Shown here piece after piece: positions 43,676 through 51,391 of a stretch of DNA of 64,000 nucleotides. Below the pieces are notes generated by a model, which worked only from the letters and a program-made list of their open reading frames with translations, was not told the DNA's origin and made no database searches. The DNA comes from Microbacterium sp. GCS4 (GTDB taxonomy: Bacteria > Actinomycetota > Actinomycetes > Actinomycetales > Microbacteriaceae): contig NZ_LGYE01000001.1 in the NCBI RefSeq assembly GCF_001262495.1, positions 682,001-746,000 of the forward strand, in the 5' to 3' direction. A program made the position numbers and the translations under genes. Within the stretch, counting starts at the first letter, position 1. Each line of letters opens with the position of its first letter.

Positions 43676-44008
43676 TTAGCGGTCTCCGGACTCGTCGATC
43701 GCCGCCTCGAGCCGCTCGATCTTGGCGTCGAGCTCGCCGGAGTAGCCGGGACGGATGTCGGCCTTGAGCACGAGCGAGACCCGCGACCCGAACGGCATGA
43801 CCGCCTCGGTGGCGCGCTTCACGACGTCCATGACCGTGTCCCAGTCCGGCCCCTCGATCTCGGTGAACATGCTCGTCGTGCGGTGCGGCAGCCCGGACTC
43901 ACGGACGACGCGGACGGCTGCGGCGACGGCGTCGTGCACGGAGGCGTCGTCGCGGTCGGAGCCGTCGGCGGGGGCGCCGCTCGGCGCGACGGAGAAGGCG
44001 ATCAGCAT
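43676..44008 (-). CDS. Thiamine-binding protein, MTH1187/YkoF family
   Basis: 110 residues of the DUF77 (MTH1187) family: MLIAFSVAPSG at the start, VRESGLPHRTTSMFTEIEG and VSLVLKADIRPGYSGEL. These small ferredoxin-like proteins bind thiamine or its precursors; some work with ykoEDC transporters, absent here. It lies 4 nt downstream of the GT87-like gene, forming nnrD - GT87-like - MTH1187 on the minus strand. Confidence 0.83.
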   Translation of the reverse strand: MLIAFSVAPSGAPADGSDRDDASVHDAVAAAVRVVRESGLPHRTTSMFTEIEGPDWDTVMDVVKRATEAVMPFGSRVSLVLKADIRPGYSGELDAKIERLEAAIDESGDR

Positions 44009-44012
44009 GGGG

Positions 44013-45254
44013 TCACTCCCTGTTCGTGGACGTGTCGGTGGCGGGGACGCGGAGCAGCGCGCGGATGCCGACGGCGAGAAGCACGACCAGCACTGCGTTG
44101 CGCACGGTGAGGATGACGATCGGCAGCGCCTCGGCGCGCAGCAGGGCGTCGTAGTTCAGAGGGTAGACGAGGCAGGTGAGGGCGCACAGCGCCAGCACGA
44201 GGACCGCGGGCGCGGTGGCCCTCGCGCGGTCCATCACGAGCCACAGCAGTGCCGGCACGATCAGCCAGCTCTGGAACTGCGGCGAGCCGACCTTGTTCAG
44301 CACGATGAGCGTCACGACGAGCGACAGCGCGAGCGGCGGGAACAGACGCGGGACGGATGCTCCACGCATCGCCTTCCGCGCCCCCACCACGGTCAGCACG
44401 AGCGCGATGACCGCCATGAGCGGCGTGAGCACGGCGGCGACGGCATCCGCCCCTGGTGCCGCGATCTGGAAGGTGAGGATGTCGAAGCTGTACTCGATGC
44501 GCGCAGCGCCCGCCGTCGCGAGCCACAGGAACGGCGTCGCGGCGACCGCCTCGATCTGCAGGCCCCGACCGGTCTGCTCCGTCAAGAAGCCGAAGATCTC
44601 GGCATCGGCGCCGAGCAGGAGCAGGACGGCGACGATCACCGCAGTGACGGCGACCGTGGTCAGGAGCATCCGCATCCGGGCCCGTGCGGCGACGAGCGCC
44701 GCGACCAGCAGAGCGCCGGGCCAGATCTTGATCCAGGCTCCGATCGCCAGCAGCGCCGCAGCGACGGCGGGGCGCCGCGAGAGCCAGAGGCCGCCGATGA
44801 TCGCCACCGGCACAGTGATCGCGTCGATCCGGTACATCGCGATGGGGCCGAGCAGCAGGAGCGCCCCGACCCAGAACCAGGCCGCGATGCGTCGGGGTGC
44901 GGCCGGCCGCCGACCGAGGAGGAAGGCGAAGGCGACCACGTCGAGCGCGGTCACGAGCACCGCCCAGGCGACCAGGTACGCGGCGGAGACACCGAAAGCC
45001 GCCACGAACGGTGCGGAGAGGATCTTGGTCGCGAGCATCGGCAGCAGCGCGAGCTGCGGATACACCCAGGTCTCCGTGACCCCGACGATCGGACCGCCCG
45101 TGAGCGCCGCCGTCGACCAGGGCTCGTACACGAGCACGACATCGCCCATCGGCTGGCTCGGATAGATCCAGCCCATCACCGCGATGAGCGCGTGCACCGC
45201 GGCGAAGGCGACCCAGAGCAGCAGCAGGCGCAGCCCGTGGCGGCGTGCGCTCAC
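44013..45254 (-). CDS. GT87-like polytopic membrane glycosyltransferase
   Basis: 413 residues with about 10-11 membrane segments. It resembles actinobacterial polyprenol-phosphate-mannose-dependent mannosyltransferases (GT87/DUF2029): an early loop with acidic residues (PMGDVVLVYEPW), then AYLVAWAVLV, and WIKIWPGALLVAAL, typical of the family. Likely transfers mannose to an envelope glycan; acceptor unknown. The GTG start overlaps the nnrD stop (GTGA); a longer in-frame reading to 45374 lies within nnrD. Confidence 0.75.
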   Translation of the reverse strand: MSARRHGLRLLLLWVAFAAVHALIAVMGWIYPSQPMGDVVLVYEPWSTAALTGGPIVGVTETWVYPQLALLPMLATKILSAPFVAAFGVSAAYLVAWAVLVTALDVVAFAFLLGRRPAAPRRIAAWFWVGALLLLGPIAMYRIDAITVPVAIIGGLWLSRRPAVAAALLAIGAWIKIWPGALLVAALVAARARMRMLLTTVAVTAVIVAVLLLLGADAEIFGFLTEQTGRGLQIEAVAATPFLWLATAGAARIEYSFDILTFQIAAPGADAVAAVLTPLMAVIALVLTVVGARKAMRGASVPRLFPPLALSLVVTLIVLNKVGSPQFQSWLIVPALLWLVMDRARATAPAVLVLALCALTCLVYPLNYDALLRAEALPIVILTVRNAVLVVLLAVGIRALLRVPATDTSTNRE

Positions 45255-46096
45255 CGGAGGAGTCCGGCGAGGGCCTGCGGAAGCGACTCGGCGACGTCGA
45301 GCGCGACGATCGGATGCCCCGGCGCACCGCCGTCCGCACCCGCCGCGATCCGCGCGGCCGCGCCGTGCAGCCACGCGCCGGCGGCCACCGCCTCACTCGT
45401 GCTCGCATCGGGGTTCGCGGCCAGCACGGCGCCCAGCACGCCACCGAGCACGTCTCCGGTCCCCGCTGTGGCCAGCCAGCCCGTGCCTGCCTCGACACGG
45501 ATCACGGCGCCGTCGGGGTCGGCGATGACCGTCGACGCGCCCTTGAGGAGCACGACGGCGCCGAGCAGCGCGGCGACCTCGGCGGCCGATCGCTCCCGAT
45601 CGGAATCGTCCGGGAGGTCGAGCCGCGTGCGCAGACGGGCGAACTCGCGCGCGTGCGGCGTGAGGACCAGTGGCGCGGTGGCGTCCGGGGCCGCGTCGGC
45701 CGCCAGGTCCAGAGCGCCGGCATCGACCACGACGACCGCGTCGCCGGCGAGGATGCTGCGCAACTCGGCCTCGTCGTCAGGGCTCCGATGCGCGGCATCC
45801 GTGCCCGACCCGATCACCCATGCGCCGACGCGAGCCCCCTCGGCATGTGCGGCGACGACCGTCTCCGGACGGCGCGCGAGCACGGCGTCGGCGGCACGCC
45901 CCGGACCCACGTAGCGCACGAAGCCGGCACCGCTGCGCCACGCCGCCTCGACACCGAGGACAGCGGCACCCGGATACGCGTCCGAGCCGGTGCGAAGGCC
46001 CACGACGCCGCGCGAGTACTTGTCGTCGTCCGCATCGGGCACCCGCACGAACCGCGCGGTGTCGGCGCGGGACCAGTCGAGCGCATCGGAGGGCAT
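45251..46096 (-). CDS. nnrD: ADP-dependent NAD(P)H-hydrate dehydratase
   Basis: 281 residues. Repairs damaged NAD(P)H by dehydrating NAD(P)HX. Ribokinase-like fold: KYSRGVVGLRTGSDAYPGAAVL, VLTPHAREFARL, VVLLKGASTVIADP and GTGWLATAGTGDVLGG. The epimerase domain (NnrE), often fused N-terminally, is missing and no separate nnrE is in the window. A TAACGT box (46103-46108, reverse strand) lies 6 nt before the ATG. Start of the nnrD-GT87-MTH1187 operon. Confidence 0.93.
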   Translation of the reverse strand: MPSDALDWSRADTARFVRVPDADDDKYSRGVVGLRTGSDAYPGAAVLGVEAAWRSGAGFVRYVGPGRAADAVLARRPETVVAAHAEGARVGAWVIGSGTDAAHRSPDDEAELRSILAGDAVVVVDAGALDLAADAAPDATAPLVLTPHAREFARLRTRLDLPDDSDRERSAAEVAALLGAVVLLKGASTVIADPDGAVIRVEAGTGWLATAGTGDVLGGVLGAVLAANPDASTSEAVAAGAWLHGAAARIAAGADGGAPGHPIVALDVAESLPQALAGLLR

Positions 46097-46163
46097 GCGT
46101 CCACGTTAGCCTCCACCCGGCGCCGACGACCCCCACGCGCCGTGCGCACCGTAGCGTCGGAGT
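46097..46163. promoter_or_regulatory. Divergent promoter region nnrD/OYE
   Basis: 67-nt gap with two outward -10 boxes: TAACGT (46103-46108, reverse) 6 nt from nnrD, and TAGCGT (46152-46157) 6 nt from the OYE GTG. Both imply leaderless mRNAs. Confidence 0.6.
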
Positions 46164-47231
46164 GTGAGCATCCTCTTCTCCCCGCTGACCATCCGGTCCG
46201 TCACCGTCCGCAACCGCCTCTGGGTCTCCCCGATGTGCATGTACAGCGCCGTGGACGGCGTGGTGCAGGAATGGCACCACACGCACCTGGCGCAGTTCGC
46301 CTCGGGAGGAGCCGGACTCGTGGTCGCGGAGGCGACGGCCGTCGTGCAGGAGGGGCGGATCTCCCCGCACGACGCCGGGCTGTGGAACGACGAGCAGCGC
46401 GACGCGTGGACCCCGATCGTCGCCGCCCTCCACGCGCGCGGGGCCGCCGCCGGCATCCAGCTCGCGCACGCCGGGCGCAAGGCCTCGACGTGGTGGCCCT
46501 GGGCCGAACAGCGCGGCACCGTCCCCGCAGCGGACGGCGGATGGCGGACGACCGCACCCTCGGCCGTGGCCTTCGAGGGATTCGAGACGCCGGTCGCACT
46601 CGACGCAGCCGGCATCGACGCTGTGGTCGAGGGCTTCGCCTCTGCGGCCCGACGAGCGATCGATGCGGGCTTCGACGTTCTCGAGATCCACGGCGCGCAC
46701 GGGTACCTGCTGCACCAGTTCCTGTCGCCGCTGTCGAACCTCCGGGACGACGAGTACGGCGGTTCGCTCGAGAACCGCGCCCGGCTGCTGCTCCGCGTCG
46801 TGGACGCCGTCCGTGCGGCGGCCGGAGACGACGTTCCCCTGTTCGTGCGCATCTCCGCCACCGACCACGCAGACGGAGGGTTCACTCCGAACGAGGCCGC
46901 GATCGTCGGCGAATGGGCGACGACGCACGGCGCCGATCTCATCGACGTCTCCAGCGGCGGACTCGTCGCGCACCAGCAGATCAGCGTGTTCCCGGGCTAC
47001 CAGGTGCCGCTCGCCGACACCGTGCGCCAGGGCGGACGCATCCCGGTGACGGCGGTCGGTCTCATCACAGCCGCCGAGCAGGCCGAGCAAGTGCTCGCCG
47101 ACGGCGCAGCCGACGCGATCTTCGCCGGTCGCGAATGGCTGCGCGACCCGCATTTCGCCCTGCGCGCGGCGCACGAGCTGGGCGCGGAGGTCGCCTGGCC
47201 GCCCCAGTACGATCGCGCACGCTGGCGTTGA
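46164..47231 (+). CDS. namA: NADPH dehydrogenase, old yellow enzyme family (YqjM/NamA-like)
   Basis: 355 residues. FMN-binding TIM barrel that reduces alkenes, quinones and nitro compounds. YqjM-type features: FSPLTIRSVTVRNRLWVSPMCMYSA (Cys controlling the redox potential of FMN), HLAQFASGGAGLVVAEATAV, and IHGAHGYLLHQFLSPLSNLRDDEYGGSLENR. The GTG start at 46164 is leaderless (TAGCGT). Function in oxidative stress is plausible but unproved. A bidirectional terminator follows. Confidence 0.94.
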   Translation: MSILFSPLTIRSVTVRNRLWVSPMCMYSAVDGVVQEWHHTHLAQFASGGAGLVVAEATAVVQEGRISPHDAGLWNDEQRDAWTPIVAALHARGAAAGIQLAHAGRKASTWWPWAEQRGTVPAADGGWRTTAPSAVAFEGFETPVALDAAGIDAVVEGFASAARRAIDAGFDVLEIHGAHGYLLHQFLSPLSNLRDDEYGGSLENRARLLLRVVDAVRAAAGDDVPLFVRISATDHADGGFTPNEAAIVGEWATTHGADLIDVSSGGLVAHQQISVFPGYQVPLADTVRQGGRIPVTAVGLITAAEQAEQVLADGAADAIFAGREWLRDPHFALRAAHELGAEVAWPPQYDRARWR

Positions 47232-47247
47232 CCGCGCCGAGCACGTG

Positions 47248-47284
47248 ACGAGGCCCTCCGGATCGGCGATCCGGAGGGCCTCGT
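47248..47284. terminator. Bidirectional terminator (OYE and CNNM genes)
   Basis: 17-bp perfect stem (ACGAGGCCCTCCGGATC and complement) with a 3-nt loop between the two convergent genes. Confidence 0.88.
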
Positions 47285-47294
47285 CGTATCCACT

Positions 47295-48356
47295 TCAGTG
47301 CCCGCGCACGCGCCGGGTGGCGTCCTGCACTTCGCCCACGAGCTCCTCGAGGATGTCCTCCAGGAACAGCACGGCCGTCGTACGCCCCTCCGCGTCGCGC
47401 ACCTTGGCCAGGTGGCGACCGGCGCGGCGCATCACGGCCAGAGCGTCCTCGAGATCGGTCTGCTCCTGCACCGGCACCATGTGGTGGATGCGCTTGGCCG
47501 GCAACGGCTCGAAGAGCCGTGCTTCGGCGTCGGGGCCGTCCGAGGCGCGCAGGATGTCCTTGAGGTGCACGTACCCGACCGGCGCGCCCTCGCCGTCGAC
47601 GATCACGTAGCGCGAGAACCCGTAGCGCGCGACGGCCTTCTCGATGTCGTCCGGCGTCGCGGTCTGCGGCAGGGTGACGAGGTCGCTGAGCGGAACGGCG
47701 ACGTCGCGCGCCTTCTTGTCCGTGAACTCCACGGCAGCGGCCACGGCGCCCGCGGCGTCCATGAGCACGCCCTCCCTGCGGGACTGGTCCACGATCGTCG
47801 CGACCTCTCCCAGGGTGAACGTCGAGGCGGCCTCGTTCTTCGGCTCGACGCGGAACAGACGCAGCACGCCGTTCGCGGCGGCGTTGAGCACCCAGATCAC
47901 CGGCATGAAAGCCTTCGACACCCACACGAGCGGCGGTGCGAGGAGCAGCACGGCGCGGTCCGGAACCGAGAACGCGAGGTTCTTGGGCACCATCTCGCCG
48001 AACACCACGTGCAGGAACGAGACGACCAGCAGTGCGATCGTGAACGACACGGTGTCGACCACGGCATCCGACCATCCGATCGCGTGCAGCGGCGTCGCCA
48101 GCAGGTGGTGAATCGCCGGTTCGGACACGTTGAGGATCAGAAGCGAGCAGATCGTGATGCCGAGCTGCGAGGTCGCGAGCATGAGCGTCGCGTGCTCCAT
48201 GGCGTACAGCGCGGTCTTGGCCGCGCGGGAGCCCTGCTCCGCGCGCGGCTCGATCTGCGAGCGCCGCGCCGAGATCACGGCGAACTCGGCACCGACGAAG
48301 AACGCGTTCGCGACCAGCAGCACCACGAGCCAGGCGAGTCCTGCCCAATCGTTCAT
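47295..48356 (-). CDS. CNNM/CBS membrane protein (short, no CorC domain)
   Basis: 353 residues. N-terminal CNNM (DUF21) membrane domain (about 1-190, four helices), then a CBS pair (about 205-335, RDVAVPLSDLVTLPQTATPDDIEKAVARYGFSRYVIVDGEGAPVGYVHLKDIL). Members export or transport Mg or Co; the old hemolysin name is not informative. It lacks the CorC/HlyC C-terminal domain of its neighbour. Overlaps the upstream paralogue by 4 nt (ATGA). Confidence 0.9.
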   Translation of the reverse strand: MNDWAGLAWLVVLLVANAFFVGAEFAVISARRSQIEPRAEQGSRAAKTALYAMEHATLMLATSQLGITICSLLILNVSEPAIHHLLATPLHAIGWSDAVVDTVSFTIALLVVSFLHVVFGEMVPKNLAFSVPDRAVLLLAPPLVWVSKAFMPVIWVLNAAANGVLRLFRVEPKNEAASTFTLGEVATIVDQSRREGVLMDAAGAVAAAVEFTDKKARDVAVPLSDLVTLPQTATPDDIEKAVARYGFSRYVIVDGEGAPVGYVHLKDILRASDGPDAEARLFEPLPAKRIHHMVPVQEQTDLEDALAVMRRAGRHLAKVRDAEGRTTAVLFLEDILEELVGEVQDATRRVRGH

Positions 48357-49669
48357 CGGGTCACCTCGCCGTCCGCGATCTCCGGGTTCGGGACGTAGCG
48401 GATGCGGTCGACCCGCCTTCCGTCCATCCGCACGACCCGCAGGGTGCCCGTATCAAGGGGCACCTCGTCGCCGACGCTCGGCACGCGCTCGAGCACGCTC
48501 ATGACGAAGCCTCCGACCGTGTCGTACACGTCGCCCTCGGGCACGTCGACACCCGCGCGTCGACGCAGCTCGTCGGGGCGCAGTTCGCCTGGGAAGGTGA
48601 TGCCGTCACGTCCTGTGACGACACCGGCCCGGGTGCGGTCGTGCTCGTCCGACACCTCGCCGACGATCTCCTCGACGAGGTCCTCGAGCGTCACCAGCCC
48701 TGCGGTGCCGCCGTACTCGTCCACGACCACCGCGAGCTGGTAGCCGCGGGCGCGAAGCTCAGCGATCATGCCGTCGACATGCGCGGTCTCGGGCACACGA
48801 AGCGGCTCGGTCGCGAGCGCCCCGGCCGGCACCTCGGCCCGACGGTCGCGCGGCACCGAGATCGCGGCCTTGAGGTGCACGACGCCCGTGATGTCGTCGA
48901 GGTCGTCGCCGTACACGGGGAAGCGGCTGTGCCCCGTGCGACGCGCGAGCTGCAGCACGTCGTCGGCCGAGTCGCTCGCGGCGATCGCGTGCATGCTCGG
49001 CCGCGCCGTCATGACGTCGGCGGCGGACAGTCGAGAGAACGTCAGCGTGCGGTCGAGGAGCGTGGCCGTGTCGGCCTCGAGCACGCCGGCCATCGCCGAA
49101 CGCCGCACGAGGGAGGACAGCTCCTCGGCGGTGCGGGCACCCGACAGCTCCTCCTTCGGCTCGACGCCCATGCTGCGCAGCACTCCGTTGGCCGAGCCGT
49201 TGAGCACGACCACGGCAGGCTTGAACACGGTCGTGAAGGCGACCTGGAACGGGACGACGAGCTTGGCGGTCGCGAGCGGCAGCGCGAGTGCGAAGTTCTT
49301 GGGCACCAGCTCTCCCAGGATCATCGACAGCGCCGTCGCGACGAGCATCGCGACCACGGTGGCGAGCGGGGCGATGACCGCTTCGGGGAAGCGCCACGCG
49401 ACGAGCGTCGGACGCAGCAGATTCGAGAGCGCCGGCTCCATCGTGTAACCGGTCAGAAGAGTGGTGAGCGTGATCCCGAGCTGAGCCGACGACAGGTGCG
49501 TCGACGTGTGCCGCAGGGCGCTGATCGTGAGCGAGAGGCGGGACTCCCCGCGGGCCTGGCGGGCCTCGACCTCAGCACGGTCGAGATTGACCAGAGCGAA
49601 TTCGCTCGCGACGAACAGACCGGTGCCGACCGTGAGCAGCAGCCCCACGCCCAACAGGATGAAATCCAT
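48353..49669 (-). CDS. CNNM/CBS/CorC membrane protein (full length)
   Basis: 438 residues. CNNM membrane domain (1-200), two CBS motifs (about 215-340), and the C-terminal CorC_HlyC domain (about 350-430, DGITFPGELRPDELRRRAGVDVPEGDVYDTVGGFVMSVLERVP). Partner of the shorter downstream paralogue; a heteromer or functional pair is an inference from the tight coupling. The upstream 108-nt gap holds an AT-rich patch near 49745. Confidence 0.92.
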   Translation of the reverse strand: MDFILLGVGLLLTVGTGLFVASEFALVNLDRAEVEARQARGESRLSLTISALRHTSTHLSSAQLGITLTTLLTGYTMEPALSNLLRPTLVAWRFPEAVIAPLATVVAMLVATALSMILGELVPKNFALALPLATAKLVVPFQVAFTTVFKPAVVVLNGSANGVLRSMGVEPKEELSGARTAEELSSLVRRSAMAGVLEADTATLLDRTLTFSRLSAADVMTARPSMHAIAASDSADDVLQLARRTGHSRFPVYGDDLDDITGVVHLKAAISVPRDRRAEVPAGALATEPLRVPETAHVDGMIAELRARGYQLAVVVDEYGGTAGLVTLEDLVEEIVGEVSDEHDRTRAGVVTGRDGITFPGELRPDELRRRAGVDVPEGDVYDTVGGFVMSVLERVPSVGDEVPLDTGTLRVVRMDGRRVDRIRYVPNPEIADGEVTR

Positions 49670-49777
49670 CAGAGTGACCCCTCACAGCGGAGAGGCGGGC
49701 GGTGGGGCGATGTACTGCAACTGGGAGGGTCGTCCATAGTGAGAAAATAATACGGGATCACGCCGTGCGCGAGGCCG
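49670..49777. other. Intergenic gap with AT-rich patch
   Basis: The longest purely intergenic stretch on the minus strand between the CNNM genes and guaB1. It holds an AT-rich segment (GAGAAAATAATACG at about 49741-49755) that could supply a TATTAT -10 for the CNNM operon. No hairpin stands out. Confidence 0.35.
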
Positions 49778-51232
49778 TCACCAGCTGACCGGGAGCGCCT
49801 TGCCCTCCTCGTAGCCGGCGGCCGACTGCAGGCCCACGAGCGCGCGCTCGTGGAACTCCGCCACGGACGCCGCTCCTGCGTAGGTGAACGACGATCGCAC
49901 GCCCGAGGTGATCATGTCGAGCAGGTCCTCCACACCGGGGCGAAGCGGGTCGAGGTAGATCTTCGATGAGGAGATCCCCTCGGCGAACAGCTCCTTGCGT
50001 GCCCGCTCGTACGCGTCGAGCCGTCCGAACCGCGCCTGCACCGCCTTGGTGGACGCCATGCCCCAGGACTCCTTGAAGAGGCGGCCGTCCGCATCGGACT
50101 GCAGCTCGCCGGGCGCCTCGATCGTGCCGGCGAACCAGGAGCCGATCATGACGGATGCCGCTCCCGCGGCGAGCGCGAGCGCGACGTCGCGCGGATAGCG
50201 CACTCCCCCGTCCGCCCACACGTGCGCGCCCAGCTCCCGCGCGGCCTGCGCGGTCTCGAGCACGGCGGAGAACTGCGGGCGCCCGACGGCGGTCATCATG
50301 CGGGTCGTGCACATCGCCCCCGGGCCGACGCCCACCTTGAGGATCGAGGCCCCCGCATCGACGAGGTCGCGCACACCGTCGGCCGTGACGATGTTGCCCG
50401 CCACGAGAGGGATGCCGAGGCCGAGGCCGGACACGGTGCGCAGCGCATCCAGCATCCCCTCCTGGTGGCCGTGCGCGGTGTCGACCACGAGCACGTCGAC
50501 GCCCGCGGCCGCGAGGGCCTTCGCCTTGGCGGCGACATCGCCGTTGATGCCGACCGCTGCCGCGACCGCGAGGCGCCCGTCAGCGTCGAGCGCCGGCCGG
50601 TACAGGGTCGACCGCAGCGCGCTCCGTGCGCTGAGCGTGCCGACGAGGTGTCCGTGGCGGACGATCGTGACCGTCTCGACGCCCGCGTCGGTGATGACGT
50701 CGAACGCATGACGCTCCGAGCCGATGTCATCCGCGTCGAGCGCGGGGGTGCCGGCGTGCACGAGGTCACCCAGCTGCGCGTCGGGCAGCGCCGTCGCGAG
50801 GCGCGTGGCGGGGAGAACACCGAGGATGCGCTCGACGTCGAACGGCGCGGAGCCGGTCGCCACCACGATGCCGTGACCGGGAGCCGCCGGGAGCAGACGC
50901 ATCGCGTCGGCGACAGAGGCCTCGGGTGGGAGGACGATCGGAGTGTCCCAGAGCACGGGCTGCGCCTTGACGTCGCGGATCGCGGCATCCAGATCCTGCA
51001 GCGGCATGTCCTGCGGCAGCACGCCCAGTCCCCCGCGCCGTGCGAGCACGGCGGCCAGACGTGGGCCGGTCACCGAGTTCATGTTCGAGGCGACCAGGGG
51101 CAGCGTCGCGGGCGTTCCGTCCTGCGGGGCGAGGTCGACCTGGAGCCGACTCGTCACGGCCGAGCGGCGGGGCACGAGGAACACGTCCGAGTACGTCAGA
51201 TCGACAGTGGGTGATGCGCCGATGAACTCCAT
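49778..51232 (-). CDS. guaB1: GuaB1, IMPDH-family GMP reductase
   Basis: 484 residues. IMPDH/GMPR fold with an inserted CBS pair (about residues 95-210) and catalytic loop ILKVGVGPGAMCTTRMM carrying the Cys. Actinobacterial GuaB1 orthologues were shown in Mycobacterium to be GMP reductases, converting GMP to IMP for purine salvage, despite IMPDH-like annotation. The N-terminus (MEFIGASPTVDLTYSDVFLVPRRS) matches that group. Leaderless: TACCGT (51239-51244, reverse) is 6 nt before the ATG. Confidence 0.9.
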   Translation of the reverse strand: MEFIGASPTVDLTYSDVFLVPRRSAVTSRLQVDLAPQDGTPATLPLVASNMNSVTGPRLAAVLARRGGLGVLPQDMPLQDLDAAIRDVKAQPVLWDTPIVLPPEASVADAMRLLPAAPGHGIVVATGSAPFDVERILGVLPATRLATALPDAQLGDLVHAGTPALDADDIGSERHAFDVITDAGVETVTIVRHGHLVGTLSARSALRSTLYRPALDADGRLAVAAAVGINGDVAAKAKALAAAGVDVLVVDTAHGHQEGMLDALRTVSGLGLGIPLVAGNIVTADGVRDLVDAGASILKVGVGPGAMCTTRMMTAVGRPQFSAVLETAQAARELGAHVWADGGVRYPRDVALALAAGAASVMIGSWFAGTIEAPGELQSDADGRLFKESWGMASTKAVQARFGRLDAYERARKELFAEGISSSKIYLDPLRPGVEDLLDMITSGVRSSFTYAGAASVAEFHERALVGLQSAAGYEEGKALPVSW

Positions 51233-51391
51233 GACTCCACGGTACTCAGATCACGCGACGAGGGTGTCGCGCCTGGACGATTGCACGCCGAAACACGTTA
51301 GGCTTGATGGTCGAGAGTGTGCGGGCCCGGACGCATCCTGACGTCCTGACGTGCACACGTGGAATTCAGCGATGAAAGAGGGCGATCGAGC

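Noticed and set aside
48353..49669. Haemolysin or virulence role for the CNNM proteins
   Set aside because: The haemolysin name is a historical label; domains indicate CNNM/CBS metal-transport proteins.
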